Shown here: piece after piece, positions 42,984-53,497 of the stretch | Numbering within the stretch: the first letter of the stretch is position 1 | Layout of the letters: every line of letters begins with the position of its first letter | Source of the DNA: Syntrophaceae bacterium UBA6087 | Lineage (GTDB): Bacteria > Desulfobacterota > Desulfomonilia > UBA1062 | Assembly: GCA_002448235.1 (NCBI GenBank) | Contig: DIXF01000003.1 | Coordinates: forward strand, 139,718 to 203,717 | Direction: 5' to 3' | Length of the DNA: 64,000 bases | Program-made: the position numbers and the translations under genes | Notes under the pieces: model-generated | What the model was told of the DNA's origin: nothing | Database searches by the model: none | The model's input: only the letters and a program-made list of their open reading frames with translations

Positions 42984-45900
42984 TCATGCAATCTGTATTC
43001 TTACCTCGACCTGATGTTCCCGGCGGTCGTCGGCAAGAGGGACTGCCTTGTCTTGTTGATCCTGCCCGTCTACTTCCACATGCATCCCGCCGGGTACGCC
43101 GTTTATTTGCCGGATGGTGATGTGATAAGCCGTCTCCCGATACCGGTAAAGGACCTTGAATATCTCCCAGCCCTTTTCAGGGAGGCACGGGGCAAATCGC
43201 AGTTTGTCCCCGTAAAGTTTGAGGCCCAGGAGCGATTCCACGATCAGCCGGTACATCCATGCAGCCGATCCCGTGTACCATGTCCAGCCGCCGCGGCCGG
43301 TATGCGGGGAAAGTGCATAGACATCGGCTGCGACAACATACGGTTCGACTTTATAGGTGCCGACTTCACCTGCGGACCCGGCATGATGTATGGGATTGAT
43401 CATGCCAAGCAATTCCCAGGCCCGAGTGCGATCTCCCAACGCGGCGAAAGCCATGGCCGCCCAGATAGCTCCATGTGTGTACTGCCCGCCATTCTCTCTC
43501 ACACCCGGGACGTATCCTTTTATATAGCCAGGTTCCAATTCCGACTTGTCGAAGGGCGGGTACAGGAGCCGGATCAGTGAGTGCTCCCTATCTACGAGCT
43601 GCTTATCAAGTGATTCCATAGCCATGGCCGAGCGCCTTGCATCTCCCGCCCCGGAGAGAACGGACCAGCTCTGGGCAATGGAATCAATCCGGCATTCCGG
43701 GCTATTGGCCGATCCAAGGGGCGTCCCGTCGTCAAAAAAGGCCCGGCGGTACCACTCGCCGTCCCAGCCGCTCTGCTCGATATTCCAGCGCAGTTGAGCC
43801 GCCTCCTGAAGGCAGCGCTGAGCAAAGGACAGGTCGCCCCGCTTGCGGGCAACCTCAGCAAACTGCGTAAGCACATCGTACAGGAAAAAGCCCAGCCAGA
43901 CACTCTCCCCTTTGCCGTGTTCACCCACGAGGTTCATCCCGTCATTCCAGTCACCGGAACCCATGAGGGGCAAGCCGTGCTCGCCATAATTGAGGCCTTT
44001 TAAAATAGCACGGACACAGTGCTCGTATAGACCGGCGGTTTCTTCAGACCGGAAGGGCAGATCGTAATAGGAGTCCTCATCCGTGTTTACAAGACGGCCT
44101 TCCAGGAAGCCCACAGGTTCATCCATCACGCCGGTATCGCCGGTGCTCTGAACGTAGCGGCAGGCAGCCATGACGAGCCAGAGATAATCGTCCGAACAAT
44201 GCGTGCGCACACCCCGACCGAACGGAGGGTGCCACCAGTGCTGGACATCTCCCTCCTTGAACTGGCGGGCAGCGCAATGAAGGAGATGCTCGCGCACGAG
44301 AAGAGGCTCCGCGTGGATGAGCGCCATCACGTCCTGGAGCTGGTCGCGGAAACCGAATGCACCGCCTGACTGGTAATAACCGCTCCGTGCCCAGAGACGG
44401 CAGGAAAGCGTCTGGTACAAAAGCCAGCCGTTGGCCATGAAGTTCACGGCCATGTCAGGGGTTTCCACCTGGACGGCTCCGAGCGTGCGGTTCCAGTACT
44501 GCCAGAGCGTTTCAAGCTCGCTTCGTGCGGCTGCAGACCCACGGAAGCGTTGAACCAGGTTGCCGGCTTCATCGGTGTCCCGCCCTGCGCCGAGCCTGAA
44601 GATGATCTCACGCTCCTGGCCGTCTGCGAGCTCGAAGGGAACCTGGATAGCGGCGCAGGGGTCATAGGCGACCCCTACCCTGTTGGAAAGCCGCGACCGC
44701 TTCATCGCAGCCGGATTCCGCAAGTTGCCCCCACGCCCGATAAACTCGGTCCGGTCGCCGCTGAAGGTCCGGGTCACCGTATCTACATCGAAGAAGGCGG
44801 TCCGTCCGGAGAACTCGGTGCTGTAAGGGTTCCGCGCGAACAGGGCGCCGCTCGCCGGGTCGATCCGGGTAATCACATGCATGGCGGATTTGGGCCTCAG
44901 GTCTCCGAGCACCCATTCGACATACCCCGTCACAGAGAGCTTCCGGCTTCGGCCCGACTCGTTCCGAACTTTAAGCACGGTGAACTTGACCGGTGCGTCC
45001 TTTGCCACGTAAACCCACACCTCCGAGCGGATGCCGCGCTCGGTATGCTCGAAGACGCTGTAGCCGAACCCATGCCGGGTGACGTATGGCGTGGCGCCCT
45101 GGCTGGGCAGCACCATGGGCGACCAGAAGTGTCCGCGCTCTTCGTCACGCAGATAAAACGCTTCTCCGCTCGAATCGCCCACGGGATCGTTGTTCCACGG
45201 AGTGAGGCGGAACTCGTGGGCGTTTTCGCTCCAGGTGTAGGCGATCCCGCTCTCCGAAATGACGGTCCCGAAATGCGAATTCGCCAGCACATTCACCCAC
45301 GGTGCCGGTGTTACCTGATCCTGAGCTGTCGTAATGACGTACTCTTTCCCGTCAGGGGTGAATCCTCCGATCCCGTTGAAAAAGGCCAGGTCAGGGCGGG
45401 GTAATGCCTCAACAGCCATTGGTTCGGGGCGGTGTGTCCGGGTCGTACTGAGTTGCGGCAAGGCTGCTTCTGCAGGGACTTTTCGGTAAAGCTGTTCCGC
45501 CAGGGAGCCTTTGCTGTCGGTGATGATGGCGCGGGCAACCGTTTGAAAGAGGATGCGGTCTTCGCTCGATATCTGCTCGGCGAGCCTTACAAATATGCCT
45601 CCAGGCTTATCCGTCAGGTTGACTTCGACGCCTGCGGCAATGAGCCCCATGATCTGGTCCTGCAGGAGCTGCCGGTAACCGGCGTAGTCTTCGTTCCAGA
45701 TCACCAGGTCCGCAATCAGTCCTTTTAAACGCCAGTACGCGTGTGCCTGGACAAGTTGGCGTACCAGCTCGATATTGGCGGAATCTTTGATTTGCAGCAG
45801 CACGATGGGCAGATCGCCCGAAATGGCATAGCCCCAGAGGCCGGATTGCCCGCGATTGTTCTTGATGAGGAGGCTCGGGTCGGCCCGCAACGATGGATTC

Positions 45901-48900
45901 GCATAGATAACAGAGCCGGCAAGGCGTCCATAGAGCTGTGCATCGGCCTCCGTGATATTGAGCTGCTGCAAAATCACCTGGCTGTGCGTCCACGCCAGAT
46001 CGAAAACGCGATCCGCAAGGCGTCGGTCCTGGTATTTTTCCACAAGGCTCAATGCTGTGTCCCTTGATTCACCTACACCGGTGACCATATCAATTGTTGC
46101 AGCTTTCCCCGGATCGAGCATGATCCGGTGCCGGATCGCTACAATCGGATCGAGCACGGAGCCGTCGCTGCCGGAGAGCGCCGCAGATCCCCTCAGTGCC
46201 TGAGGAAAGGCAAGGGTGTTTCCGCGGCCGATGAAGCGCATGCGGTCGGTCTCATATGAGACTTCTCCGGTGTGCGCCCCGTGCATTGCCATCAGGTGGA
46301 GCATCCACACTACGGGCTCATCTTTAGAGCGGGGCCTGCGGGTACAGAGGATCGCCCGCTGTGGCCGGAGGATCTCGGTCTGGACAAAGAGGTTGCTGAA
46401 CGCCGGATGCAATGCATCAGTGGCCAGCGGCGCGAGAACCACTTCTGCGTAACTCGTCACCTCGAGCGCTCTCTTTCTGCGGGAACGATTGGTGATGCGG
46501 ATTCGGCGCAGCTCGATATCATCCTCCGGAGAGACGACGATCTCGGTATGCATCTCGATATCATTGTCGCGGCGGCGGAACTCTGCACGGCCCTCTGAAA
46601 AGATCACCTCATAGAGCTTTGGTTGTTTCTGAGTCGGCTGGAAGGTATTTGACCAGAACTCAGAGCTATCCATGTCGCGGATATAGCAGAACGATCCCCA
46701 GTTATCGCTGGTAGTGTCTTCGCGCCACCGTGTAACGGCTGTGTCTTTCCAGCGGCTGTAGCCGCCTCCCGAATTCGTGACCATCACGTGATATCTGCGA
46801 TTGGATAACAGCTGAACTTCAGGAACAGTGGTGTCCGGGCTGTTGAAGACGCGCACCGGGGTCTCCGGGACTTTGGACGGTGTGCGTAAATCGGAGAGCT
46901 CCGTGGTGTGCGAATAGAACGCCGTAGCCTTGGGAACTCGCTCCTGAAGCAACAAAGTTGTTGCCTGGAAGAGCGGATCGGACTCGAATCGATGCTGCAT
47001 CGGACGGTCCAGGAGGATATAGGACAGGGCCAGGAGGCTCATGCCCTGGTGATGTCCCATAAAGGCCCGGACCACGGTGCTGGCTTGCCCGCTCGTCTGA
47101 CGTGAAGGCGTGTAGTCGATTGCTTCAAAAAGGCCGTACCTTCCTGCAAACCCTTGCTCGTCGAGGTGCTGGAGATTCAGGCACGCGGCCTCGGGAGTCA
47201 CCATCAGTGCCAGCGCCGAGGCGTACGGTGCAATGACAAGCTCCTCGGCCAACCCGCGTTTGAGCCCCAGTCCGGGTACGCCGAATGCACGGTACTGGTA
47301 GTTGAGATGGACGTCGACCATGTTGTATCCGGATTCCGAAACACCCCACGGGACCCCGCGAAGCTTCCCATACTCGATCTGTCTCTCCACGGCCGCCTTG
47401 TAGGTCCTGTCGAGCAGGGTGTTCTCGTAGGTAGGCATGATCAGGAGCGGCATGAGGTACTCGAACATCGAGCCGTCCCAGGAGAGAAGGACCGGGTCGC
47501 CACCGACATTTGTGAGAAGGCGTCCCAGTGCGAACCAGGACTCCTGAGGCAGCTGTCCCTGAGCAATCGCCACGAAGCAGGACAGCCTCGCCTCCGATGC
47601 CAGCAGGTCGTAGAAGCTCGAATCCCGCCGATCCTCGCCGACGTTATACCCAATCGAGAGCAGACGGCTCGCCTTGTCGTACAGGAAATCGTACTCCATG
47701 TCCGCCAGTTCGTTTAATTGCCGGGCAAGATCTTCGACAGCTGCGATCCTCTCCTGTGCGCGCCTGCTCGCCTCACCGATGGAGTCTTGAAGTTTGCTAA
47801 GCCACCCGATTTCCTCGGGCGTCATGTGCGCCGCTTGTGCATGGCTGATTGCCGGCAGGAATTCCTTATCGAGCCTTGCCAGTTCGGAGAGCGTTGGGAT
47901 AACTCCGATGACCTTGAAATCACCCAGCAATGCGGGAACGGCCGCAAGCGATGTCCACGGTGCGAGAAACTTGAGATCTTCCAGTACGCTGCGGCACTGA
48001 CAGGCCATAGCATTCGCCCACCACAACGCTTCACTCTTCCGGCCGGCGTTTAAGGAGCGGACCAGGTCCTCGGCAGAGAGCGTCAGCCTCTCGAGAGAGA
48101 GCCGTACTGCCGAGAGAGTAGTCGGCCGGGAGCTGATTGCGGAGGACAGATCATGCTGAAATACATTGAGCGCATCTGCTGCGTCTTCCCCTTGAGCGTC
48201 AATGAAGACCCCGAATATGTCGTTCAAGCCCTCAAAGAGCCGCGGATTCACAATTCTGTGATCGGGAAGTGCGAGCAGGCCCGTGCGCAATGTCAGCAGG
48301 TGAGCCCCCAGGTTTCCGCTGTCCACTGACGAGATGTACAGAGGCGGCAGCGGCTTCAAAGTTTGCGTGTCATACCAGTTGTAGAAGTGACCCTTGTACC
48401 GTTCCAGGGATTCCATGGCCTTGATTTCGTTTACTGTGCGATCGAGGAGAAGGCCGGCGGGTATATAGCCGAAGTCGTATGCGGCCATGTTTGCCAGAAG
48501 TGAAAGGCCCATGTTGGTGGGCGATGTGCGATGTGCAACCGGGTCAGGTCGATTCTCCTGATAACTGTCAGGCGGCAGCCAGTTATCCTCTTCGCCCACA
48601 AAGGTTTCGAAAAATGCCCAGGTCTTCCGGGAGATCTTCCTCAAGAATATGGTCTGATCAATGTTCAGAATAGCTTCCGGGCGGGCGAAGGGACGGCTGA
48701 TCCACCACGCGACAGCCGGCGAGGCTAACCAGAGGCCCAATATGGGCCAGGCATAAAACAATGATAACGGCCTTAAAAAAGCGAGATGGATAATTGTGGC
48801 AACGGCAAGACAAGGGGCGAACCACATGGTCCTGAACGACCCGGCAAGATCCGTGCGCCGATCCGGGTTGCCGGAAGGATTCCATTCGAGGAGCCGTCTT

Positions 48901-51692
48901 CGGACGATCAATAGCCGCCATGTAGTGCGAATAATCGCATCCAGGCTGAAGAACGCCTCATAGGGAAGGCAGGTGATGGTGAATGCCCCCTGCGCAAAGC
49001 TCCGGCCGGCCGAGCGTACTGAGGCAGAGAGGTGCTGGCCCGGCAGTACATCCCCCGGCTTCCGGAGCAGGTCAAGAACCGATGCAGCCGCGGGCTGAAC
49101 CAGGAGGATCCCGATCACCACCAGGGTCCAGAGCCAGGCCGGGGACAGAATGGTCCATGAAAGCAGCAACAGCCATGTCAAGGCAAAAGGCACGAGGCTG
49201 CGGCGCAGGTTGTCGAAGATCTTCCATTGGGAAAGAACCGGGAGCGGGTTCTTTTCACTATACCCGCCGAAAACCGGAACTCGGGGCGACACCCAGCGCG
49301 CAATCTGCCAGTCTCCCCGAATCCACCGGTACCGGCGATTCACGTCTGCATGGTAGCGGGAGGGATATTCCTCGTAGAGCAGTACATCAGAGAGCAGTCC
49401 GGAGCGGGCATAGCACCCTTCCACAAGATCGTGGCTGAGGATTTTGTTCTCGGGGAAGCGCCCATGAACGGCCAGCTCAAACGCATCGACATCATAGATT
49501 CCCTTGCCGATGAACGATCCCTCACCGAATATATCCTGGTACATATCGGATACGACACGGGTATACGGATCAATGCCCGGGTCGCTTCCATACAGCCTGG
49601 CATACCACGATCGATTCGTGCCCGGCAGGCTCACGGCCACGCGCGGCTGCAGGATGCCGTACCCTTCACGAACCCGCCCCATCTTATCGTCATAGAGCGC
49701 TCGATTCAGCGGATGAGCCATGGCTGCCGCAAGCTGTCGCGCCGAGTCGCGCGGGAGCATGGTATCCGTGTCCAGGGTAATCACATACTTGACGTCCGAT
49801 AACCGGGCAGTATTCCCTACCAGGAGCGAGAAGTGATCCTTTGAACCGCCGCGGAGAAGGGCATTCAGATCCGCAAGCTTCCCCCGCTTACGCTCGTAGC
49901 CCATCCAGATCCGCTCTTTTGGGTTCCAGCGTCGCGGCCGATGGAAAAGGAAGAACATGTCGCCATGAGCACCCCGGTACGTAACGTTGAGCTCCTCGAT
50001 CTTCTTAGCTGCAAGCCGCACCAGCGATTCGTCCTCGGGCAGCGTTTCCTCATGAGCGTCGGTGAAATCAGTCAACAGGCCGAAGTGCAGGTTGTCGTCA
50101 CGATTTGCCAGGAACCGGACTTCGAGGGCCTCGGCCAGATTCTCGATGTTCTCTTCGCTGGTAATCATTGTCGGTATAACCACCAGGGTGTGGAATTCCG
50201 GAGGAATTCCTTCGGAGAAATCCATGCGCGGCAGCCTGTGCGGCGTAACCATCAGTGTCGCCAGCCAGTTCACCAAATCAAGGGCAAGATGGCTGAAGCC
50301 CAAAACCAGGAGGATACCGATCAGGGCGAGGAGCCAGCCATGAATTCCATCGGCATGAGCATGCACCAGCAGGCTTGAGGTGAAGGTTGCGGTAATCAGC
50401 AGTATCGAGCCCAGGTAGAGAACCAGAGGAAAACGGCGGCTCATTCTCCGAAGGGCCTCGGCATTGGATAATCGCATCTGCGCGAGGCGTTCGAGCTGCG
50501 GCAGGCCCTTATCGATCAGGTAGAATCCGACATGTTCCGATCGATCGCAGCCGTTGCTCTTGTCAGCGCCGACGAGTGCCAGCCGGATCGCATGCCTTGC
50601 TATCTCTTCTTCGGATTGAAGGCTGTTCTTCGCTATCTTCTCGATAACGTGGCGGTATCGATCACGGGTGGCGAAATCCATTTTTGCGTAGGCCTTGGAA
50701 GGATCTTCACGGAGTATCTGCTCGACAAAGCTTCTCGACTCCACAAACTCCTGCCAGTCAATCGCACTCAAGAGCCGGAGACTACCGATACTGTTGCCGA
50801 TGGAGACCTGGTCTGCTGCCTGTTTCTGGGTCTCCGACTGAACCAGCTGCTCTATGGTCTGACCTGATTCGAAGAGCCATTGCTCGATCCAGGTGAGCGG
50901 CAACGCAAGGGAAGGGCCCTGACCCTGAAGGCGACGCGTAAGCTCTGCAACAAACGAGCTCGACAAAGTCGGGTTTGAATGCACCATGTCCGCGATCACC
51001 ATGATCAGGCTCTTGGGATCTTTCTCGGCGACCCCGGTCATCTGGTCCGCCCATGAGTCGGCCAGATTCCGATCGAGTCTGTCAGCGGCGAGCCGGGCTC
51101 CAACGCGCCTCAGATTCTCGATCAGTGCCAGGCGCAGCATGATGGGTATTGCCCACAATTCACCCAGCTTCAGCGGTGTGACCTGCTGATAAGCTGCAAT
51201 AAAAGTGCTCAAGCTTCCCTCATCCACCCGTCCATCGCCGTGTGAGATCGTCTCCAGGGCGATGTCATATACGCGCGGCAATCCGGCAGAAGGCCCGCTC
51301 GATAAGCGGGGCAGCTCCCGGCTGTAACCCTTGGGCAAGTGCTTCTTGGCTGTGCGGATCTGCTCTTTTATCAGGTAGAGGTTATCGAGCAGCCATTCCC
51401 CGGCAGGCGCAATCCGGCGGTTCTCCTTTACAGCCGAAGCCAGCAGGCTGCAGGTTTCAACCAGGACGCCTTCATTCTCGGTCAGTCTTGCCAGAAGCTT
51501 TTCCGGAGCGCTTTTCTTCATCAAAGTATGCGATTCGGCCAGCACCCTTCCATGCTGCTTCATCTGGTCGCGGCTGAGCAGTTCCGCCCGCAACGGCGGC
51601 TCGTCAGATGTGCATTTTTTCGCAAATACTTCTTTGAGGTGTAACTTCATAGAAAGCAGAGACCTGCGAATCGTGGTTCCGGCAACATTCAC
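42984..51692 (-). CDS. ndvB: Cyclic beta-1,2-glucan synthase (NdvB/Cgs type)
   Basis: This 2902-aa protein compares with about 2830-2870 aa for rhizobial NdvB and Brucella Cgs. Order: cytoplasmic N-terminus; membrane segments near 419-475; GT84 glycosyltransferase with LDTDT (about 640) and RGDWQIARW (about 791); further membrane segments about 831-1000; a glycoamylase-like domain (about 1015-1590, GHHQGMS); then two GH94-like units (about 1590-2010 and 2080-2880) with the phosphorylase acid motif SGDWNDGMN near 2580. It would start, extend, cyclise and trim a periplasmic beta-1,2-glucan used in osmoadaptation. No exporter (NdvA) or modifying gene is adjacent. Start at 51692 has AAGGAG 13 nt away. 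Confidence 0.93.
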   Translation of the reverse strand: MNVAGTTIRRSLLSMKLHLKEVFAKKCTSDEPPLRAELLSRDQMKQHGRVLAESHTLMKKSAPEKLLARLTENEGVLVETCSLLASAVKENRRIAPAGEWLLDNLYLIKEQIRTAKKHLPKGYSRELPRLSSGPSAGLPRVYDIALETISHGDGRVDEGSLSTFIAAYQQVTPLKLGELWAIPIMLRLALIENLRRVGARLAADRLDRNLADSWADQMTGVAEKDPKSLIMVIADMVHSNPTLSSSFVAELTRRLQGQGPSLALPLTWIEQWLFESGQTIEQLVQSETQKQAADQVSIGNSIGSLRLLSAIDWQEFVESRSFVEQILREDPSKAYAKMDFATRDRYRHVIEKIAKNSLQSEEEIARHAIRLALVGADKSNGCDRSEHVGFYLIDKGLPQLERLAQMRLSNAEALRRMSRRFPLVLYLGSILLITATFTSSLLVHAHADGIHGWLLALIGILLVLGFSHLALDLVNWLATLMVTPHRLPRMDFSEGIPPEFHTLVVIPTMITSEENIENLAEALEVRFLANRDDNLHFGLLTDFTDAHEETLPEDESLVRLAAKKIEELNVTYRGAHGDMFFLFHRPRRWNPKERIWMGYERKRGKLADLNALLRGGSKDHFSLLVGNTARLSDVKYVITLDTDTMLPRDSARQLAAAMAHPLNRALYDDKMGRVREGYGILQPRVAVSLPGTNRSWYARLYGSDPGIDPYTRVVSDMYQDIFGEGSFIGKGIYDVDAFELAVHGRFPENKILSHDLVEGCYARSGLLSDVLLYEEYPSRYHADVNRRYRWIRGDWQIARWVSPRVPVFGGYSEKNPLPVLSQWKIFDNLRRSLVPFALTWLLLLSWTILSPAWLWTLVVIGILLVQPAAASVLDLLRKPGDVLPGQHLSASVRSAGRSFAQGAFTITCLPYEAFFSLDAIIRTTWRLLIVRRRLLEWNPSGNPDRRTDLAGSFRTMWFAPCLAVATIIHLAFLRPLSLFYAWPILGLWLASPAVAWWISRPFARPEAILNIDQTIFLRKISRKTWAFFETFVGEEDNWLPPDSYQENRPDPVAHRTSPTNMGLSLLANMAAYDFGYIPAGLLLDRTVNEIKAMESLERYKGHFYNWYDTQTLKPLPPLYISSVDSGNLGAHLLTLRTGLLALPDHRIVNPRLFEGLNDIFGVFIDAQGEDAADALNVFQHDLSSAISSRPTTLSAVRLSLERLTLSAEDLVRSLNAGRKSEALWWANAMACQCRSVLEDLKFLAPWTSLAAVPALLGDFKVIGVIPTLSELARLDKEFLPAISHAQAAHMTPEEIGWLSKLQDSIGEASRRAQERIAAVEDLARQLNELADMEYDFLYDKASRLLSIGYNVGEDRRDSSFYDLLASEARLSCFVAIAQGQLPQESWFALGRLLTNVGGDPVLLSWDGSMFEYLMPLLIMPTYENTLLDRTYKAAVERQIEYGKLRGVPWGVSESGYNMVDVHLNYQYRAFGVPGLGLKRGLAEELVIAPYASALALMVTPEAACLNLQHLDEQGFAGRYGLFEAIDYTPSRQTSGQASTVVRAFMGHHQGMSLLALSYILLDRPMQHRFESDPLFQATTLLLQERVPKATAFYSHTTELSDLRTPSKVPETPVRVFNSPDTTVPEVQLLSNRRYHVMVTNSGGGYSRWKDTAVTRWREDTTSDNWGSFCYIRDMDSSEFWSNTFQPTQKQPKLYEVIFSEGRAEFRRRDNDIEMHTEIVVSPEDDIELRRIRITNRSRRKRALEVTSYAEVVLAPLATDALHPAFSNLFVQTEILRPQRAILCTRRPRSKDEPVVWMLHLMAMHGAHTGEVSYETDRMRFIGRGNTLAFPQALRGSAALSGSDGSVLDPIVAIRHRIMLDPGKAATIDMVTGVGESRDTALSLVEKYQDRRLADRVFDLAWTHSQVILQQLNITEADAQLYGRLAGSVIYANPSLRADPSLLIKNNRGQSGLWGYAISGDLPIVLLQIKDSANIELVRQLVQAHAYWRLKGLIADLVIWNEDYAGYRQLLQDQIMGLIAAGVEVNLTDKPGGIFVRLAEQISSEDRILFQTVARAIITDSKGSLAEQLYRKVPAEAALPQLSTTRTHRPEPMAVEALPRPDLAFFNGIGGFTPDGKEYVITTAQDQVTPAPWVNVLANSHFGTVISESGIAYTWSENAHEFRLTPWNNDPVGDSSGEAFYLRDEERGHFWSPMVLPSQGATPYVTRHGFGYSVFEHTERGIRSEVWVYVAKDAPVKFTVLKVRNESGRSRKLSVTGYVEWVLGDLRPKSAMHVITRIDPASGALFARNPYSTEFSGRTAFFDVDTVTRTFSGDRTEFIGRGGNLRNPAAMKRSRLSNRVGVAYDPCAAIQVPFELADGQEREIIFRLGAGRDTDEAGNLVQRFRGSAAARSELETLWQYWNRTLGAVQVETPDMAVNFMANGWLLYQTLSCRLWARSGYYQSGGAFGFRDQLQDVMALIHAEPLLVREHLLHCAARQFKEGDVQHWWHPPFGRGVRTHCSDDYLWLVMAACRYVQSTGDTGVMDEPVGFLEGRLVNTDEDSYYDLPFRSEETAGLYEHCVRAILKGLNYGEHGLPLMGSGDWNDGMNLVGEHGKGESVWLGFFLYDVLTQFAEVARKRGDLSFAQRCLQEAAQLRWNIEQSGWDGEWYRRAFFDDGTPLGSANSPECRIDSIAQSWSVLSGAGDARRSAMAMESLDKQLVDREHSLIRLLYPPFDKSELEPGYIKGYVPGVRENGGQYTHGAIWAAMAFAALGDRTRAWELLGMINPIHHAGSAGEVGTYKVEPYVVAADVYALSPHTGRGGWTWYTGSAAWMYRLIVESLLGLKLYGDKLRFAPCLPEKGWEIFKVLYRYRETAYHITIRQINGVPGGMHVEVDGQDQQDKAVPLADDRREHQVEVRIQIA

Positions 51693-52081
51693 TCTTGAGG
51701 TCTCCTTCTGACCTACCCCATGGCGATGGTAGTTACGGCGGGGTTCATCACTGAATCTCTCAGCTTATCTTACCTGTACACATAGGTCCAGTTTAATCGG
51801 TTCTGCAAAGAGTACCTGTCACATGCCGCTTGGCTTCACCAAAAAAAAACGGATGATTGCCTGTACTAATAATTATGCAAGATATCCTCTTCGAAAATAT
51901 TGCTGCATAATGGAACTCGTCATAACAGATAGATAATTTATTCTATGACATTTAAAACCTGCGATCTCCAAATGCTATATGAATAGAAATTACCAATTTC
52001 TTTTAGACCTTGGCTAAAGGACGACAGCGGCCTTTCATTCCACATTTCCCTTCCATCCGGGATTTCATCCGTATATAGGTG
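51693..52081. other. AT-rich intergenic region between ndvB and the CapA-like gene
   Basis: This 389-bp divergent gap contains a run of nine A (about 51841) and long AT-rich stretches. It must hold promoters for both genes, but I found no convincing -35/-10 pair, riboswitch or small gene. Confidence 0.5.
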
Positions 52082-53347
52082 ATGAAAGCAAATACTTCTT
52101 TGAATTGCAGAGACATGTGCATGGGGCTGAAAAAGATACTGCTCATAGTATCAGGCATCGTCATTCTTGCGGTGCCGTTTTTTCTCTCCCGGTATCTCCA
52201 TCCGGACATCTGCTCATCGAATGACGACAGGACGGGAAATCAGGAGAGAAGGGAAAAGGATGCAACGCCCTCGCGGACCGGCGACATGGCGAACGGACTG
52301 CCGGTGCAGGCGTCATCTTTGAGGATCATCGCGGTCGGTGACGTGCTGCTCGGCAGAGGCGTAAGCTCGCGGATCAAGCGCATGAACAAAAGCTATGCAT
52401 CCGCGTTCGAGGAGGTCGCAGACCTGCTGCAAAAAGGCGATGTCGTTTTTGCAAATCTGGAAGCACCCCTGACGGACGGATCGCGCTGCCTGGCGCCCCA
52501 TACTCAGGGCGGGAAATTCATCATCAAAAGCCCGGTCGAATCGATCGAGGCCCTGCGGTTTGCAGGGTTCAACCTCCTCAATCTCGCCGGCAACCATATG
52601 ATGGACTACTACGAAGAAGGCCTGGCTGACACCCTGGATATCCTGGACAAAAACGGGATGGCGCATGCAGGGGCGGGAAAGGATCTGAACCGGGCGAGAA
52701 AGGCCGCCTTGATCGAGAAAAACGGCTTTGCGATCGGGATGCTCGGCTATACCGACTGGGCAGATCTCCTTTTCAAGGGGGACCCGGCCATCACCTTTGC
52801 CGCAGAAGCCGGCAAGCCGGGCGTGGCTCCGATGAAGAGAGAGCTTATCAGGGAGGATATCCGGAATTTACGCGGGAAAGTCGATGTGCTCATCGTTTCC
52901 CTGCACTGGGGAGTGGAAGGAAGCTCCCGGACCACAGCCGGCCAGGTCGATCTGGCCCACGAGCTCATCGATTCCGGGGCAGACGTTATCCTGGGCCATC
53001 ACCCGCACCGGTTCCAGGGCATCGAGATATACAAGGGCAAGCCCATCCTGTACAGCCTGGGCAACTTTATCTTCGACCAGAACGATCCTCTGGCCAGGCA
53101 GTCGTTTATCATAGACATCGAGCTGGAGAAAAACGCCCTGAAAAGGATTTCCGCCGTCCCCGTAACGATCGCGGACAAGATGCGGGTGGTGAAAACCACC
53201 GGCCGGAAGGCATCCGAGCAGATGCACAGGCTGCTCTCGCTCTCCCGCGGGCTGAATACCACCGGCGCGATCCTGCAGGACAGCCTGGTCTTCACCATGG
53301 ACGGTCCGTCATCGGGCGGGGATGTCTCCCTGGCGGAGGCAAAGTAA
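52082..53347 (+). CDS. CapA/PgsA-family metallophosphatase-like protein
   Basis: This protein of up to 421 aa has an N-terminal membrane anchor (KKILLIVSGIVILAVPFFL) and an extracytoplasmic CapA domain: IIAVGDVLLGRG, NLEAPLT, LNLAGNHMMDY, VSLHWGVE and GHHPHRFQGIEIYKGKPILYSLGNFIFD. These match the calcineurin-like metal-site motifs of PgsA/CapA proteins linked to poly-gamma-glutamate. No pgsBC genes are adjacent, so the role may differ. Start is uncertain (GTG 52079, ATG 52082, 52115 or 52121; none has a strong ribosome site). Confidence 0.82.
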   Translation: MKANTSLNCRDMCMGLKKILLIVSGIVILAVPFFLSRYLHPDICSSNDDRTGNQERREKDATPSRTGDMANGLPVQASSLRIIAVGDVLLGRGVSSRIKRMNKSYASAFEEVADLLQKGDVVFANLEAPLTDGSRCLAPHTQGGKFIIKSPVESIEALRFAGFNLLNLAGNHMMDYYEEGLADTLDILDKNGMAHAGAGKDLNRARKAALIEKNGFAIGMLGYTDWADLLFKGDPAITFAAEAGKPGVAPMKRELIREDIRNLRGKVDVLIVSLHWGVEGSSRTTAGQVDLAHELIDSGADVILGHHPHRFQGIEIYKGKPILYSLGNFIFDQNDPLARQSFIIDIELEKNALKRISAVPVTIADKMRVVKTTGRKASEQMHRLLSLSRGLNTTGAILQDSLVFTMDGPSSGGDVSLAEAK

Positions 53348-53400
53348 GCGCTCTTCCCGCCCGTATCCGTTTCTTAAGGGCCGGCGCGTTAGCTCAATAA

Positions 53401-53448
53401 AGGGAAAGCCGCTTTCCCTGCAGGGGCGATTGTGATAGAAACAATCGC
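53401..53448. repeat. Two small inverted repeats before recQ
   Basis: AGGGAAAG-CCG-CTTTCCCT (about 53401-53419) and CGATTGT-GATAGAA-ACAATCG (about 53428-53448) are adjacent hairpin-forming repeats between capA and recQ. No T-run follows, and they could be part of the recQ leader. Confidence 0.4.
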
Positions 53449-53497
53449 ATTCGATACGACCGACAAAACCTTCATATTTCAAAATGGAAGCGTATGT

